NCBI GenBank assembly: GCA_964560135.1
Contig: CAZLKN010000016.1
Coordinates: 1 to 60,424 of the forward strand
Length of the DNA: 60,424 nucleotides
Direction of reading: 5' to 3'
From: CAZLKN01 sp964560135
Lineage (GTDB): Bacteria; Actinomycetota; JAICYB01
The notes beneath the pieces were generated by a model, which was given only the letters and a program-made list of their open reading frames with translations, was not told the DNA's origin and did no database searches. The first letter of the stretch is position 1; each line of letters starts with the position of its first letter. The position numbers and the translations under genes were made by a program. Shown here piece after piece: positions 21,567 to 31,800 of this stretch.

Positions 21567-23609
21567 GTGAGCCCCCGGTACCGCTACACCCGCTGGGACG
21601 GCACCCAGGATCCCTGGGCGGACGCCGACGACATCCTCGAGGGCCTCGGCGACGATCTCCTGGAGTTCGGGGACCTCGAGCAGGCGCTGCGCCGCATGCT
21701 GCAGCGCGGTTTCAGCCAGGAGGGACGCCGGCTCACCGGGTTGCAGTCGCTCACCGAACGCCTCCGTGGGATGCGCCAGCGCGACCTGCGCCGCTTCGAC
21801 ATGGACTCGGTGGTCGGACAGATCTCCGATGCGCTCGGGGAGGTCCGCGAGCTCGAGCGACGCGAGGTGACCGAACGCCTCGACCTGCGCCGGGAGGCGG
21901 GCGACGCGGCCGAGCCCGCGGACCCCGACGACCCGCTGGCGGCCCTCGAACGCGAATACGCCGAACCGCCCTTCGGGAACCGCCTCGAGCCGCGACTCGA
22001 CTACCTGGACCGGCTCGAGGACCGTCCGGCCGACGCGCTGCGGGGGCTGCAGAACTACGACTTCCTGTCCCCGGAGGCCGAGACGAAGTTCAACGAGCTC
22101 ACCGAACGGCTCCGGCAGCAGGTGCTCCAGCAGTACTTCAAGGGGGCCGAGCAGGCGCTGGCCAACATGACTCCCGAGGACATGCAGCGGATGGCGGAGA
22201 TGATCGCCGAGCTCACGGAGATGATCCACCGCCACGAGGCCGGCGAGCCCTACGACTTCGAGGGGTTCATGCAGCGCCACGGTGACTTCTTCCCGGAGAA
22301 CCCGCGCAACCTCGAGGAGCTGCTGGAGATCCTGGCGCAGCGGATGGCCATGGCGCAGTCGATGATGGCCTCGATGAGCCCGGAGATGCGCGAGCGTCTC
22401 TCGTCGCTCGTCGAGGCGCTCCTGGACGACGCCGAGCTGGCTCAGCGGATGAGCGAGCTCGGGCAGGCGCTGCGCAGCGCCGTCCCGCAGATGGGGTGGG
22501 ACCGCGCCTACCCGTTCTCCGGCGAGGAGCCGCTCGAGATGCTCGAGGCGATGCAGGTGATGGAGCGGATGCAGGAGGCCGAGGACCTCGAACGGTACCT
22601 GCGCGGCGCCCAGCGCCCGAGCGATCTCAACGAGGTCGACCTCGAGCGCGTCGCCGACCTTCTCGGAGAGGAGGCGGCCCGCGACCTGCGCCGCCTACGG
22701 GAGATCGAGCGGATGCTCGAGGAGGCCGGGTACGTGGAGCGCAAAGCGGGGCGTCTCGACCTCACGCCGTCCGGGGTGCGGCGGATCGGCAAGCAGGCCC
22801 TCGGCAAGGTGTACGAGCGGCTGCGGAGCGCGCTGGCCGGCGAGCACGACCAGCCGACGATCGGCCAGGGAGGCGATATCACCGGCGAGCTCAAGGCCTA
22901 CGAGTTCGGCGACCCCTTCCACATCCAGGTGAAGGAGACGGTCTTCGAGGCCGTCCGCCGTTCGGGGGCCGGGACGCCCGTGAAGATCCGTCCCGAGGAC
23001 TTCCAGGTGGAGCGCACCGAGCACAAGGTGCAGGCCGCCACGGCGCTGCTGATCGACCTGTCGCTGTCGATGCCGATGCGCGGCAACTGGGTGGCAGCCA
23101 AGAAGGTCGCGCTCGCGCTGCACGCGTTGATCTCCTCCCAGTTCCCGCGGGACCGCCTGTTCCTCGTCGGCTTCAGCGACTACGCGCGGCGCGTGCAGGC
23201 CGAGGAGCTGCCGGGCCTCGGCTGGGAGGAGGTCTACGGGACGAACATGCAGCACGCGCTCCTGATCGCGCGGCGGTTGCTGGCCCGGCATCGCGGCGCC
23301 AGCCGCCAGATCCTGCTCGTCACCGACGGCGAGCCGACGGCTCACCTCGAGGGCGAGGAGGTGTTCTTCGCCTGGCCCCCGGTCCCCCGCACCTTCGAGG
23401 AGACCCTCAAGGAGGTGGTGCGCTGCACCAAGGAGGGGATCACGATCAATACCTTCATGCTCGACCGCTCCCCGTACCTGATGGGCTTCGTCGAGCGGAT
23501 GACGACCCTGAACCGGGGCCGGGCCTTCTTCACCTCCCCCGACCACCTGGGCGAGTACGTGCTGCTCGACTTCCTCGAGTCGAAGCGCACCCGCCTGCGC
23601 GGCGCCTGA
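21567..23609 (+). CDS. VWA-domain protein, ChlD-like partner of the AAA ATPase
   Basis: The 680-residue protein has a long charged helical N-terminal region with methionine-rich parts (about 200-330). A C-terminal von Willebrand A domain follows from residue 490, with a MIDAS motif DLSLSMPM (D497) and the later TDGEPT. It starts with GTG 21567. VWA proteins of this type act with ChlI/MoxR-like ATPases, and the likely partner is encoded at 17.2 kb on the same strand. It is probably cytosolic, as no signal peptide is seen. Confidence 0.83.
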   Translation: MSPRYRYTRWDGTQDPWADADDILEGLGDDLLEFGDLEQALRRMLQRGFSQEGRRLTGLQSLTERLRGMRQRDLRRFDMDSVVGQISDALGEVRELERREVTERLDLRREAGDAAEPADPDDPLAALEREYAEPPFGNRLEPRLDYLDRLEDRPADALRGLQNYDFLSPEAETKFNELTERLRQQVLQQYFKGAEQALANMTPEDMQRMAEMIAELTEMIHRHEAGEPYDFEGFMQRHGDFFPENPRNLEELLEILAQRMAMAQSMMASMSPEMRERLSSLVEALLDDAELAQRMSELGQALRSAVPQMGWDRAYPFSGEEPLEMLEAMQVMERMQEAEDLERYLRGAQRPSDLNEVDLERVADLLGEEAARDLRRLREIERMLEEAGYVERKAGRLDLTPSGVRRIGKQALGKVYERLRSALAGEHDQPTIGQGGDITGELKAYEFGDPFHIQVKETVFEAVRRSGAGTPVKIRPEDFQVERTEHKVQAATALLIDLSLSMPMRGNWVAAKKVALALHALISSQFPRDRLFLVGFSDYARRVQAEELPGLGWEEVYGTNMQHALLIARRLLARHRGASRQILLVTDGEPTAHLEGEEVFFAWPPVPRTFEETLKEVVRCTKEGITINTFMLDRSPYLMGFVERMTTLNRGRAFFTSPDHLGEYVLLDFLESKRTRLRGA

Positions 23610-23613
23610 CGCG

Positions 23614-24009
23614 TCAGGCGATCCTGCGGATCAGGGCGAGCAGGCCGGGGGTGGTGGTGCGGCGGCGGACCGCGTCCAGCGCGACCCATTCGGCCGCGGC
23701 GGCGTCGTCGCCCGCCTGCAACTCGCCGCCGGTCACCCTTGCCCGGTACACCAAGATCACGTGGTGGTCGGCTCCGGACAGCACCTCGCGAACGCTCGAC
23801 AGCTCGCCCACGCGGATGCGCAGCCCCGTCTCCTCGGCCACCTCCCGCCGGAGGGCCGCGGCGAGGCGCTCCCTCGGCTCCACCCTGCCCCCGGGAAGCG
23901 ACCACCGTCCGGCGTAGGTGCCGCGGGCGCGACGCACCATGAGCAGGCGTCCGTCGTGCACGACGAATGCGGAGACACCGAGCACCGGCTCGCCCGACAT
24001 GCTGCGCAT
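23614..24009 (-). CDS. NUDIX hydrolase
   Basis: The 131-residue protein contains a full Nudix box, GGRVEPRERLAAALRREVAE followed by ETGL (GX5EX7REUXEEXGU). It starts at ATG 24009 behind AAGGG; an ATG at 24000 is also possible. It should hydrolyse a nucleoside diphosphate linked to another group, such as oxidised nucleotides (MutT type) or ADP-ribose. It is convergent with the VWA gene (four bases between stops) and divergent from the peroxiredoxin-like gene, whose start is 15 bases away. Confidence 0.88.
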   Translation of the reverse strand: MRSMSGEPVLGVSAFVVHDGRLLMVRRARGTYAGRWSLPGGRVEPRERLAAALRREVAEETGLRIRVGELSSVREVLSGADHHVILVYRARVTGGELQAGDDAAAAEWVALDAVRRRTTTPGLLALIRRIA

Positions 24010-24024
24010 CGTACCCTTGAGGAC

Positions 24025-24582
24025 ATGAACGCCGGACGGAGACTGGCTCCAGGCATGACGGCTCCCGACGTCGAGCTGCATTCAACCGACGGCACCGTGG
24101 TGCGCAGCTCGCGCCTGTGGCGTGACGGTGGCGTCGTGATCGCGTTTCTACGGCACTTCGGGTGACCGTTCTGCAAGGACCATCTGGCGCAGTTGCGTCA
24201 GGAGCACACACGGATCATGGAGGCGGGCGCGGACGTCGCCGGCGTCCTGATGGGGTCGCCTGCGTCCGTCGGCGACTTCTGCCGCGAGCGCGGGACCTCC
24301 TTCGCGTGCTACGCGGACCCCGACCGGGCCGCCTACCGGGCCTTCGGGCTCGCGGCGGGCCCCCCGACCCGCTGGCTGCTCAATCCCAACATCGTGCGCC
24401 AGGGGGCCCGGCTGCTGCGCAGGGGCGTGGCCGTGGGTCTGCCGCACACGGGACAGGACGTCCGCCAGATGCCCGGGACGTTCGTGGTCGCCCGCGGGGG
24501 CACGGTGCGGCTGGCTCACTACGGAGCCGACGCGGCCGACAACCCCGACATGGAGGTGATCCTGGGAGCGCTCGGCGCCTGA
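24025..24582 (+). CDS. Peroxiredoxin-like protein with in-frame UGA, candidate selenoprotein
   Basis: The frame starts at ATG 24025 (MNAGRRLAPGMTAPDVELHS). At codon 47 (24163-24165) it meets TGA within FLRHFG-TGA-PFCKDHL, then continues without another stop for 138 codons in the same frame. The family (AhpC-TSA_2, PRXL2/SelL-like) normally has FLRHFGCxxC here, so UGA occupies the first redox position and gives UxxC with C50. The downstream part (VLMGSPASVGDFCRE, YRAFGL, GQDVRQMPGTFVV) is well conserved in style, and total length of 185 fits the family. A nonsense mutation or sequencing error remains possible. Two weak hairpins follow the UGA (GCAA/UUGC and CUGC/GCAG stems). Confidence 0.7.
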
Positions 24583-24620
24583 GCGTCGCGCTTCCGGACA
24601 GAACGTGACCAAACCGACTC

Positions 24621-24649
24621 CTGCGGCAGGACGGGGCCCCATGCCGCAG
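24621..24649. terminator. Hairpin after the peroxiredoxin-like gene
   Basis: CTGCGGCA at 24621-24628 pairs perfectly with TGCCGCAG at 24642-24649 around a 13-base loop that contains GGGGCCCC. No T-run follows. It lies 38 bases after the stop codon and may end that transcript. The rest of the interval up to 24875 probably holds the promoter and leader of the transporter operon. A second short inverted repeat (GGAGG/CCTCC) lies near 24740, but I recognise no riboswitch class. Confidence 0.35.
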
Positions 24650-24875
24650 AATGGATGGGTAACAGGGGAGGAACCCCCCGGTACGCTGTGGCGTTGGACC
24701 TGATAGAAGCCGCCCCAGACAGGTCCCCGTCGGACCGGAGGGTTTCGTCGCCTCCGGCGACGTGTGGTAGACGTTGTCGGGATCTGTGGTCGAGGTTCTC
24801 GGGGAGGGAACCCGTGCAGACATGCGAGCGATGCGGGCGGTGCCCGCGCCATCGTGCTCCAGGGGAGGGGAAGGC

Positions 24876-26606
24876 ATGAAGGGCCGTGTCCTGCTGTACC
24901 GTTACCTGCCGTTGGCCGCCGTCGTGGTGATCCAGGTGCTCATCATCGCGATCGCGCCGTCGAAGTCGCCGGCCGAGCTGAGCGGGTTCGGCCCCCAGAC
25001 CGGGGCATCGGATCCCACCGTGGCGGACCGCGACGTGCTCGCCGATCCGTTCGGCGACGACCTCGATGACATCGATCCCGAGACCGGCGAGCGGACCGCC
25101 GGCGGGACCAACGGAAGCGGCTCGACCGGGACCGGCACCGGAGGCGGCGGCGGGACGGGTGACGACGAGCGGCCCCCAGGCGACACCAGCCATTGCGTGG
25201 ACGGACGCCAGTACGACCCGAAGATCTACGCCTACGCGCCGCGCTGCACACCGAAGTTCGGGGGCAACAACGGCGGCGCCACCTACCGCGGGGTGGAGGC
25301 CGAGGAGATCCGCGTCGTCATCTACCGGGACAACCTCGGCGAGGCCGTGGACCGCCTCCTGCAGGCCCAGGGGGGCAACGCGTCGGACCAGCAGTGGCGG
25401 GACATGATCGCGGCCGCCGAAGAGTTCGTCAACTCCCGCTACGAGCTCTACGGACGCAACGTCAAGCTGATCTTCTGGAAGGGTGAGTGTCAGTCGGTAC
25501 CGCCGGACTACCCGTGCCTGCGCGGCGAGATGCGCCGCATCGTCCAGCAGCACGAGCCCTTCTGGGTGGTCCGCAACACCTCGCTGGCCTCGCCGGCCTT
25601 CGACGAGCTGAGCAACCTCAAGGTGATGAACTCCGGGGGCTGGGGGTTCCGCGACGTCTTCCGCCAGCAGCGCCGTCCCTACTCCTGGGACCTGATGATG
25701 GGCGGCACCCAGCAGGTGGAGATGGTGGCCGAGTGGTACTGCGGCCGGATGCACGGTGGGAAGGCGATCCATGCGGGCGATCAGAATCCCGACGAGGATC
25801 TCCGCGATCGGGACCGCGTCCTCGGCGTGATCTCCACCGACGACCCCGAGAACAAGCTGGCCATCACCGAGTTCAAGCGGCACCTCGAGGCGTGCGGAGC
25901 GGAGGTCACCCACGAGTACTACTACTCGCAGGACATCACCACGGCCGAGCAGCAGCGTCGAGCCGGGGTGGAGACCATGCGCCGCGAGCCCATGGCCACC
26001 ACCATCATGTGCTTCTGCGACCTGGTGGCACCGATCTTCCTGTACCAGACCTGCGAAGAGTACGAGTACTACCCGGAACACGTGATGGTCGGTACCGGGT
26101 TGATGGACCACGACTCCGCCGCCCAGGCCTACGACAACACGCTGCCTCCCTTCGGCACCCAGTTCCACAACGCCTTCGGGCTGGCGCAGCGCCCCTACCA
26201 GGAGCCGGAGAACGCCACCATGGCGCACCGGGTATGGGCGGACACGGGGCGCTCCGGCGGACCCCACCCCTCGTTGGACTTCACGATCTGGGACCACGTG
26301 GGCATGGTGGCCTTCATGCTCCAGAGCGCCGGGCCGAACCTCAACCCGCAAACCGTCGAACAGGGAGCCTTCCGAGCCGGAGCGATCGCGCCCGGGAACA
26401 ACCAGAACCAGGACTTCAACCAACGGTCGTTCAGTCCCGGCGACTACACCTGGCAGGACACCCTGCGGGAGATCTACTGGAGCACCGAGCAGACCTCGCG
26501 GCGCAACGGCGAGCAGGGCACCTACGTCTCGCTGAACAACGGCCGCTGGTACGAGAAGGGCCAGTTCCCGTCCGGACGATTCCAGTTGCCGCCGAAGCCG
26601 AGATAG
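24876..26606 (+). CDS. Extracellular solute-binding protein of a Liv-type ABC transporter
   Basis: The 576-residue protein starts at ATG 24876 behind GGGGAGGGG. It has an N-terminal hydrophobic anchor (about residues 6-26) without a lipobox cysteine, then a glycine/threonine-rich linker with an acidic part. A large type I periplasmic-binding fold follows (VEAEEIRVVIYRDN, ATTIMCFCDLVAPIFLYQTC). It is longer than ordinary LivJ proteins (about 370-400) because of the linker and insertions. Fused permease and ATPase genes follow after seven bases, so this is the substrate-recognition part. Branched-chain amino acids are only the family default; the ligand here is not known. Confidence 0.8.
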   Translation: MKGRVLLYRYLPLAAVVVIQVLIIAIAPSKSPAELSGFGPQTGASDPTVADRDVLADPFGDDLDDIDPETGERTAGGTNGSGSTGTGTGGGGGTGDDERPPGDTSHCVDGRQYDPKIYAYAPRCTPKFGGNNGGATYRGVEAEEIRVVIYRDNLGEAVDRLLQAQGGNASDQQWRDMIAAAEEFVNSRYELYGRNVKLIFWKGECQSVPPDYPCLRGEMRRIVQQHEPFWVVRNTSLASPAFDELSNLKVMNSGGWGFRDVFRQQRRPYSWDLMMGGTQQVEMVAEWYCGRMHGGKAIHAGDQNPDEDLRDRDRVLGVISTDDPENKLAITEFKRHLEACGAEVTHEYYYSQDITTAEQQRRAGVETMRREPMATTIMCFCDLVAPIFLYQTCEEYEYYPEHVMVGTGLMDHDSAAQAYDNTLPPFGTQFHNAFGLAQRPYQEPENATMAHRVWADTGRSGGPHPSLDFTIWDHVGMVAFMLQSAGPNLNPQTVEQGAFRAGAIAPGNNQNQDFNQRSFSPGDYTWQDTLREIYWSTEQTSRRNGEQGTYVSLNNGRWYEKGQFPSGRFQLPPKPR

Positions 26607-26613
26607 GGGACAG

Positions 26614-28842
26614 GTGGACAGGCTCAGGTCCGCGCCGGGCTACGCCGTAGCCGTCTGGAACCACCGGATCGGTGGCCCGGTGGTGAAACTCGTTCTGGCC
26701 GCGGTGGCCATCCTGTTCGCCTCGTTCAGGATCTTCGACGTGAGCCGGGGCGTGGTGTTCAACGGTCTGGCCGTGGGGACGCTGTACGGGATCCTGGGCG
26801 TCGGCATCATCCTGATCTACCGGACCAACCGGATCATCAACTTCGCCGCGGCGGCTCTCGGGGCCGTCCCCGGGGTGCTGGCTGCGCTGCTCCTGGTCAT
26901 CACCTGGTCGCATATCCCGTGGGCCTGGTACGTGTGCCTTCCGATCGCCGTGCTGGGCGGCGCGCTGCTCGGGGGCGTGGCCGACGTGATCGTGATCCGG
27001 CGGTTCGGTTCGGCCCCCCGCCTGATCCTGACGGTGGCCACGATCGGTCTCGCCCAGCTCCTGGCCTTCTTCTCGCTGATGATCCCGATCTGGTTGGGAA
27101 GCGAAGGGCGTCCGATCTCCTTCGTCCCCACCCCCTTCAAGAGCGAGCGGTTCCGGTTCAGCATCGGCAACAGCCCGTTCACCGGCGACCATCCGTTCAC
27201 GATCGCCGCCGTGATCGTGGTCGTCCTCGCCCTGGCGGCGTTCCTGCGCTACACGCGGATGGGCATCGCCCTGCGGGCCTCGGCGGAGAACGCCGACCGG
27301 GCGTCGCTGCTCGGGATCCCCGTGAAGCGCGTGCAGACGGTGGCGTGGGTGCTGGCCGGAGCGCTCGCGGGGGCCACGATCTTCTTCCGCGCGGCGATCG
27401 TCGGGGTGCCCACCGACGGCTCGCTCGGTCCGAAGGTGCTGCTGTTCGCGCTCACCGCGGCCGTTGTGGCGAGGATGGAGTCGATCCCGGTGGCGCTGGT
27501 CGCGGGGATGGCGGTGGGGATCCTCGGCGAGGCCTCCGTCGTCTACGCGGGCAAGGACTCGCTGGCGAGCGCGATCATGCTCGTGGTCATCCTCGGAGCG
27601 TTGATGGCCCAGCGGGGGAAGCTGTCCCGGGCCTACGACACGGGGGTGTCGAGCTGGCGGGCGGTGAAGGAGTTCCGTCCGATCCCGCTCGAGCTCACGC
27701 GCCTGCGCGAGGTGCAGGCGCTGCGCTGGGGGTCGCTGGGCCTGGTGGGCCTGGTGGCGTTCCTCGCCCCCCACCTCCCGTTCATCCGTGACGGCGGCAA
27801 CCTGCCCTTCCTGCAGCTGGTCGTGATCTCCTCGATCATCGTCGTGTCGCTGGTGATCCTCACCGGATGGGCCGGCCAGATCTCCCTCGGGCAGTTCGGG
27901 ATCGTGGGCATCGGCGCCACGGTCGCCGGGAAGCTCGCCGCCGACTTCAACCAGGACTTCTTCGTGACGCTGGTGGCCGGGGTCCTCGCGGGGGCAGCGG
28001 TGGCCGTGCTCATCGGGTTGCCGGCGCTGCGGATCCCCGGGCTCTACCTGGCGGTGGCCACCCTGGCCTTCGGTGCCGCCGTCCAGTTCTACTTCCTGGA
28101 CGACAGCTACCGCATCGGACAGATCCTGCGTCCCGACCGCGCCAATCGCATCGAGCTGCCCGTGCTCTGGGAGCGGATCACGCTCGAGGGCGTCAACGGG
28201 CCCGGCATCGCCTTCTACTACCTGTGCCTGGGCTTCCTGGTGCTTACGCTGCTGGCGGCACGGGCCTACCGGCGCAACCGCGCCGGGCGGGTGCTCATGG
28301 CCGTGCGCGAGAACACCCGCGCCGCCTCCAGCTACGCCGTGAACCCCGCCCGCACGAAGCTCGCGGCCTTCGCCGTCGCCGGAGCGATCGCCGCGCTCGG
28401 CGGCGTGCTCATGGCGTACTTCAACGGCTCCATCGACGCGGGCACCTACTCGATCCAGGCCAGTATCTACATCTTCATCATCGCGGTGATCGGCGGCCTC
28501 ACCTCGCTGACCGGTGCCGTGGTGGGCGCCGTGGTGATCGAGTCGATCCGGCTCATGGGCGGCCAGCTCCTGTCCGGGATCGAGGTGCTCGTGACCGGCG
28601 TCGGGCTCCTGGTGGTACTGATGGTGATCCCCGGCGGGTTCGCCGAGGTGATCTACGAGACCCGCGACAAGTTCCTGCGCTGGGTGGCCAAGCGTCACGA
28701 CCTCCACGTGCCGTCGCTGGTGGCCGACAAGCTGGTCCGCGGCGACGAGGCGGAGGGGCTCCTGGAGGAGGCCGAGCGTACGGCCGTCGAGTCGGGCGAG
28801 AGCTTCGAGGCCGTCCTCGGAGCACGGGGTGGTGAACGATGA
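26614..28842 (+). CDS. LivH-LivM fused permease
   Basis: The 742-residue protein joins two permease domains that are normally separate. Residues 30-330 match LivH (GVGIILIYRTNRIINFAAAA; GIALRASAENADRASLLGIP), and residues 370-690 match LivM (GWAGQISLGQFGIVGIGATV; VRENTRAASSYAVNPARTKL; AVIGGLTSLTGAVVGAVVIE). Each part has the conserved loop that contacts the ATPases. A soluble tail of about 60 residues follows. It starts at GTG 26614 and its end overlaps the next gene by four bases (ATGA). It forms the membrane channel of the transporter. Confidence 0.88.
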   Translation: MDRLRSAPGYAVAVWNHRIGGPVVKLVLAAVAILFASFRIFDVSRGVVFNGLAVGTLYGILGVGIILIYRTNRIINFAAAALGAVPGVLAALLLVITWSHIPWAWYVCLPIAVLGGALLGGVADVIVIRRFGSAPRLILTVATIGLAQLLAFFSLMIPIWLGSEGRPISFVPTPFKSERFRFSIGNSPFTGDHPFTIAAVIVVVLALAAFLRYTRMGIALRASAENADRASLLGIPVKRVQTVAWVLAGALAGATIFFRAAIVGVPTDGSLGPKVLLFALTAAVVARMESIPVALVAGMAVGILGEASVVYAGKDSLASAIMLVVILGALMAQRGKLSRAYDTGVSSWRAVKEFRPIPLELTRLREVQALRWGSLGLVGLVAFLAPHLPFIRDGGNLPFLQLVVISSIIVVSLVILTGWAGQISLGQFGIVGIGATVAGKLAADFNQDFFVTLVAGVLAGAAVAVLIGLPALRIPGLYLAVATLAFGAAVQFYFLDDSYRIGQILRPDRANRIELPVLWERITLEGVNGPGIAFYYLCLGFLVLTLLAARAYRRNRAGRVLMAVRENTRAASSYAVNPARTKLAAFAVAGAIAALGGVLMAYFNGSIDAGTYSIQASIYIFIIAVIGGLTSLTGAVVGAVVIESIRLMGGQLLSGIEVLVTGVGLLVVLMVIPGGFAEVIYETRDKFLRWVAKRHDLHVPSLVADKLVRGDEAEGLLEEAERTAVESGESFEAVLGARGGER

Positions 28843-31800
28843 GCCGCGTATCCGAGCGCCCCCCGGAGACCACCGCGGAGCAGCCCGCAGGACTGCGGCG
28901 GTGGACGGCCGGCGCCTCCGCGGTGCCGTTGCTGGTGCTGTTCGGCCTGAACTTCGTCGACGAGTTCGACCGCCTGGCCTTCGAGACGCTCGCCCCCGAG
29001 ATCCGCGAGGCCTTCGGGCTCGGCGACGCCGGGATCCTCGCCATCATCGTCGTCGGGGGTGCGCTCTCGCTGGTGGCCGCGCTGCCCGTGGGCTTCCTGG
29101 GCGACCGCTTCAGCCGGGTGCGGATCGCGATCCTGTCGGCGCTGCTCTGGGGGTCGATGTCCGTGGCCACGGGCCTGGCCTCCACCCTCGCGCTCGGGGT
29201 GGGGTTCCTGTTCGCCGTCCGGCTCCTGGCCAACATCGGACGCATCTCCAACGAGGTGATCCATCCCTCGCTGCTGGGCGACTACTACCGTCCCGAGGCG
29301 CATCCGTCGGTGTTCCGGATCCACCGGTTCGCGAATCCGACCAGCGCTGTGTCGGGGCTGATCGCCGGGGTGATCGCGGCGCGTATGGGCTGGGAGTGGG
29401 CCTTCTACGTGCTGGCCATCCCCACCTTCCTGCTGCTGCTCGCGGCGGCGCGGCTGCGGGAGCCGGTCCGCGGCGAATCGGTGAACAAGGACCTCGCCGA
29501 GCGGCTGGCCGCCGAGGAGGGGGCGATCCCGTTCTCCGAGGCGCGCCGGCAACTGTTCGCCGTGCGGACGCTCAAGCGCCTGTGGCTCGGTGCGTTCTTC
29601 CTGGGGGTCGGGTGGATCCCCATCGGCGGCCTGTTGTCGCTGTTCTTCGAGAACGTGTACGGGTTCGGGCCCGAGGGCCGGGGACTGATCACCTTCCTGC
29701 GCAACGCCGGCATCGCCGTCGGCCTGCTGTTGGGCGGGTGGCTGGCCAACCGGGTCGTGGCCCGGGGCCGCGTCCAGCATCTGGCTACGGTGACGGCGCT
29801 GTCGTTCCTGGCCTTCGCGCTGGGGCTGGTCGCCATGGCCGTCGTCCCCTGGGCGGGGGTGTCCGCGGCCTTCGCCTTCGTGCTGTCGATCGGCATCGGC
29901 GCCTACCAGCCCGCCTACTACTCCCTGGTCGGATTGGTCTCCCCGCCGCGTGTGCGCTCCCAGGCCTACGCCTGGGCGGTGCTCATCGTGGGCACCGGGG
30001 GGCTGCTCGGGATCCCCTTCGCCGAGATCGGTGAGACCTCCGGCTACCGGCTGGCCATCATCCTGCTATCGGTCGTCGTCGCGCTGGCCGCGCTGATCGG
30101 CGTCAGCGCCGTCCGGTTCGTGCGACGCGACATCGAGCAAGCTGCCAAGACCCTCGAGACGGCCGTACGGCTCAACGACGAGATGCGCTCGGCGGGTACC
30201 CGGTCGCTGCTGGTCTGCCGGGACGTGGAGGTCGCCTACGACCAGGTCCAGGTGCTGTTCGGGGTCAACGTGGAGATCAAGGAGGGCGAGATCGTGGCCC
30301 TCCTGGGCACCAACGGGGCCGGCAAGTCGACCCTGCTGAAGGCCGTGTCGGGGCTGGTGGATCCCATCGGCGGCGCGATCTTCTTCGAGGGTCGCGACAT
30401 CACGCACGCCGACGCGGTCCAGGCCGCCAAGGCCGGGATCGTCCAGGTCCCCGGTGGCAAGGCCATCTTCCCGACCCTCACCGTGGCCGAGCATTTCAAG
30501 GCCGCCACGTGGCTGTACGCCAAGCGGCCCGAGGAGGTCGCCCGAGCCACCAAGGACGTGCTGGAGATGTTCCCCCGCCTCGAGGAGCGGTGGACCCAGA
30601 TGGCGGGGAACATGTCCGGCGGGGAGCAGCAGATGCTCGCCCTCGGGATGGCATTCATCGCCAAGCCGAAGCTGCTGATGATCGACGAGCTCTCGCTCGG
30701 CCTGGCCCCCACCGTGGTGGAGCAGCTCCTGGCCATCGTCCGCAGGATCCACGAGGCTGGCGCCACGATCGTCCTCGTCGAGCAGTCGATCAACGTGGCC
30801 CTCACCGTCGCCGACCGCGCGTACTTCATGGAGAAGGGCGAGGTCCGCTTCGAGGGCCCGACCGAGGATCTTCTGGAGCGCGGCGACATCCTGCGATCGG
30901 TGTTCCTGGAAGGAGCGGCGTCGACGGACGGCGACACGTCCGCCAAGCGCAAGCAGCATGCCCGCGCGGCGCGCGCGTCCGACGAGACCCAGGAGATCAC
31001 GCCGGACGACCGGCCGGTGGTGCTCGACCTGCGGGGTCTCACGAAGCGCTTCGGGGGGATCACCGCCGTCGACGACGTGGACATCGTCCTCAGGGAGAAC
31101 GAGATCCTCGGGCTCATCGGGCCCAACGGCGCCGGCAAGACCACGATCTTCGATCTGGTCTCCGGCCACCTGCGCCACGACGCCGGACGCCTCTACCTGC
31201 GCGGGATCGACGTCACCGAGTGGAGCGCGGACCGTCGCGCCGCCCTCGGTCTCGGCCGGTCCTTCCAGGACGCGCGCATCTTCCCGTCGCTCACGGTGTC
31301 GGAGAACATCGCCCTGGGCCTCGAGCGGCACATCGAGGTACGCGACCACCTGGCGGCGATCCTCGACCTGCCCGCGATCCAGGAATCGGAGGACGACGTG
31401 GGGTGGACCGTGGACGATCTCATCGAACTGATGGGGCTCGGCGCGTTCCGCGACAAGTTCGTTGCCGAGCTCTCCACCGGCTCCCGGCGCATCGTCGACC
31501 TCGCGATGTCGATCGCCCACGATCCCTCCGTGCTGCTCCTCGACGAGCCCTCCTCGGGGATCGCCCAGAAGGAGACGGAGGCGCTCGGCCCCCTGTTGCG
31601 GCGCATCCAGGACGAGACCAAGTGCGCCATGCTGGTGATCGAGCACGATATGCCGCTGATCAACTTCGTGTCCGACGAGATCATCGCCCTGGAGCTGGGG
31701 CGGGTGGTCCTGCGCGGCACGTCGGAGCGGGTGATGTCCGACGCGCGGGTCGTGGAGTCCTATCTCGGCGGTGACCTCGACGTGATCCACCGCTCGGGAT

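Noticed and set aside
26431..28707. Minus-strand open frame of about 750 codons
   Set aside because: It is antisense to the LivH-LivM fusion gene, with a compositionally odd His/Asp/Glu/Gln/Arg-rich translation and no ribosome binding site.
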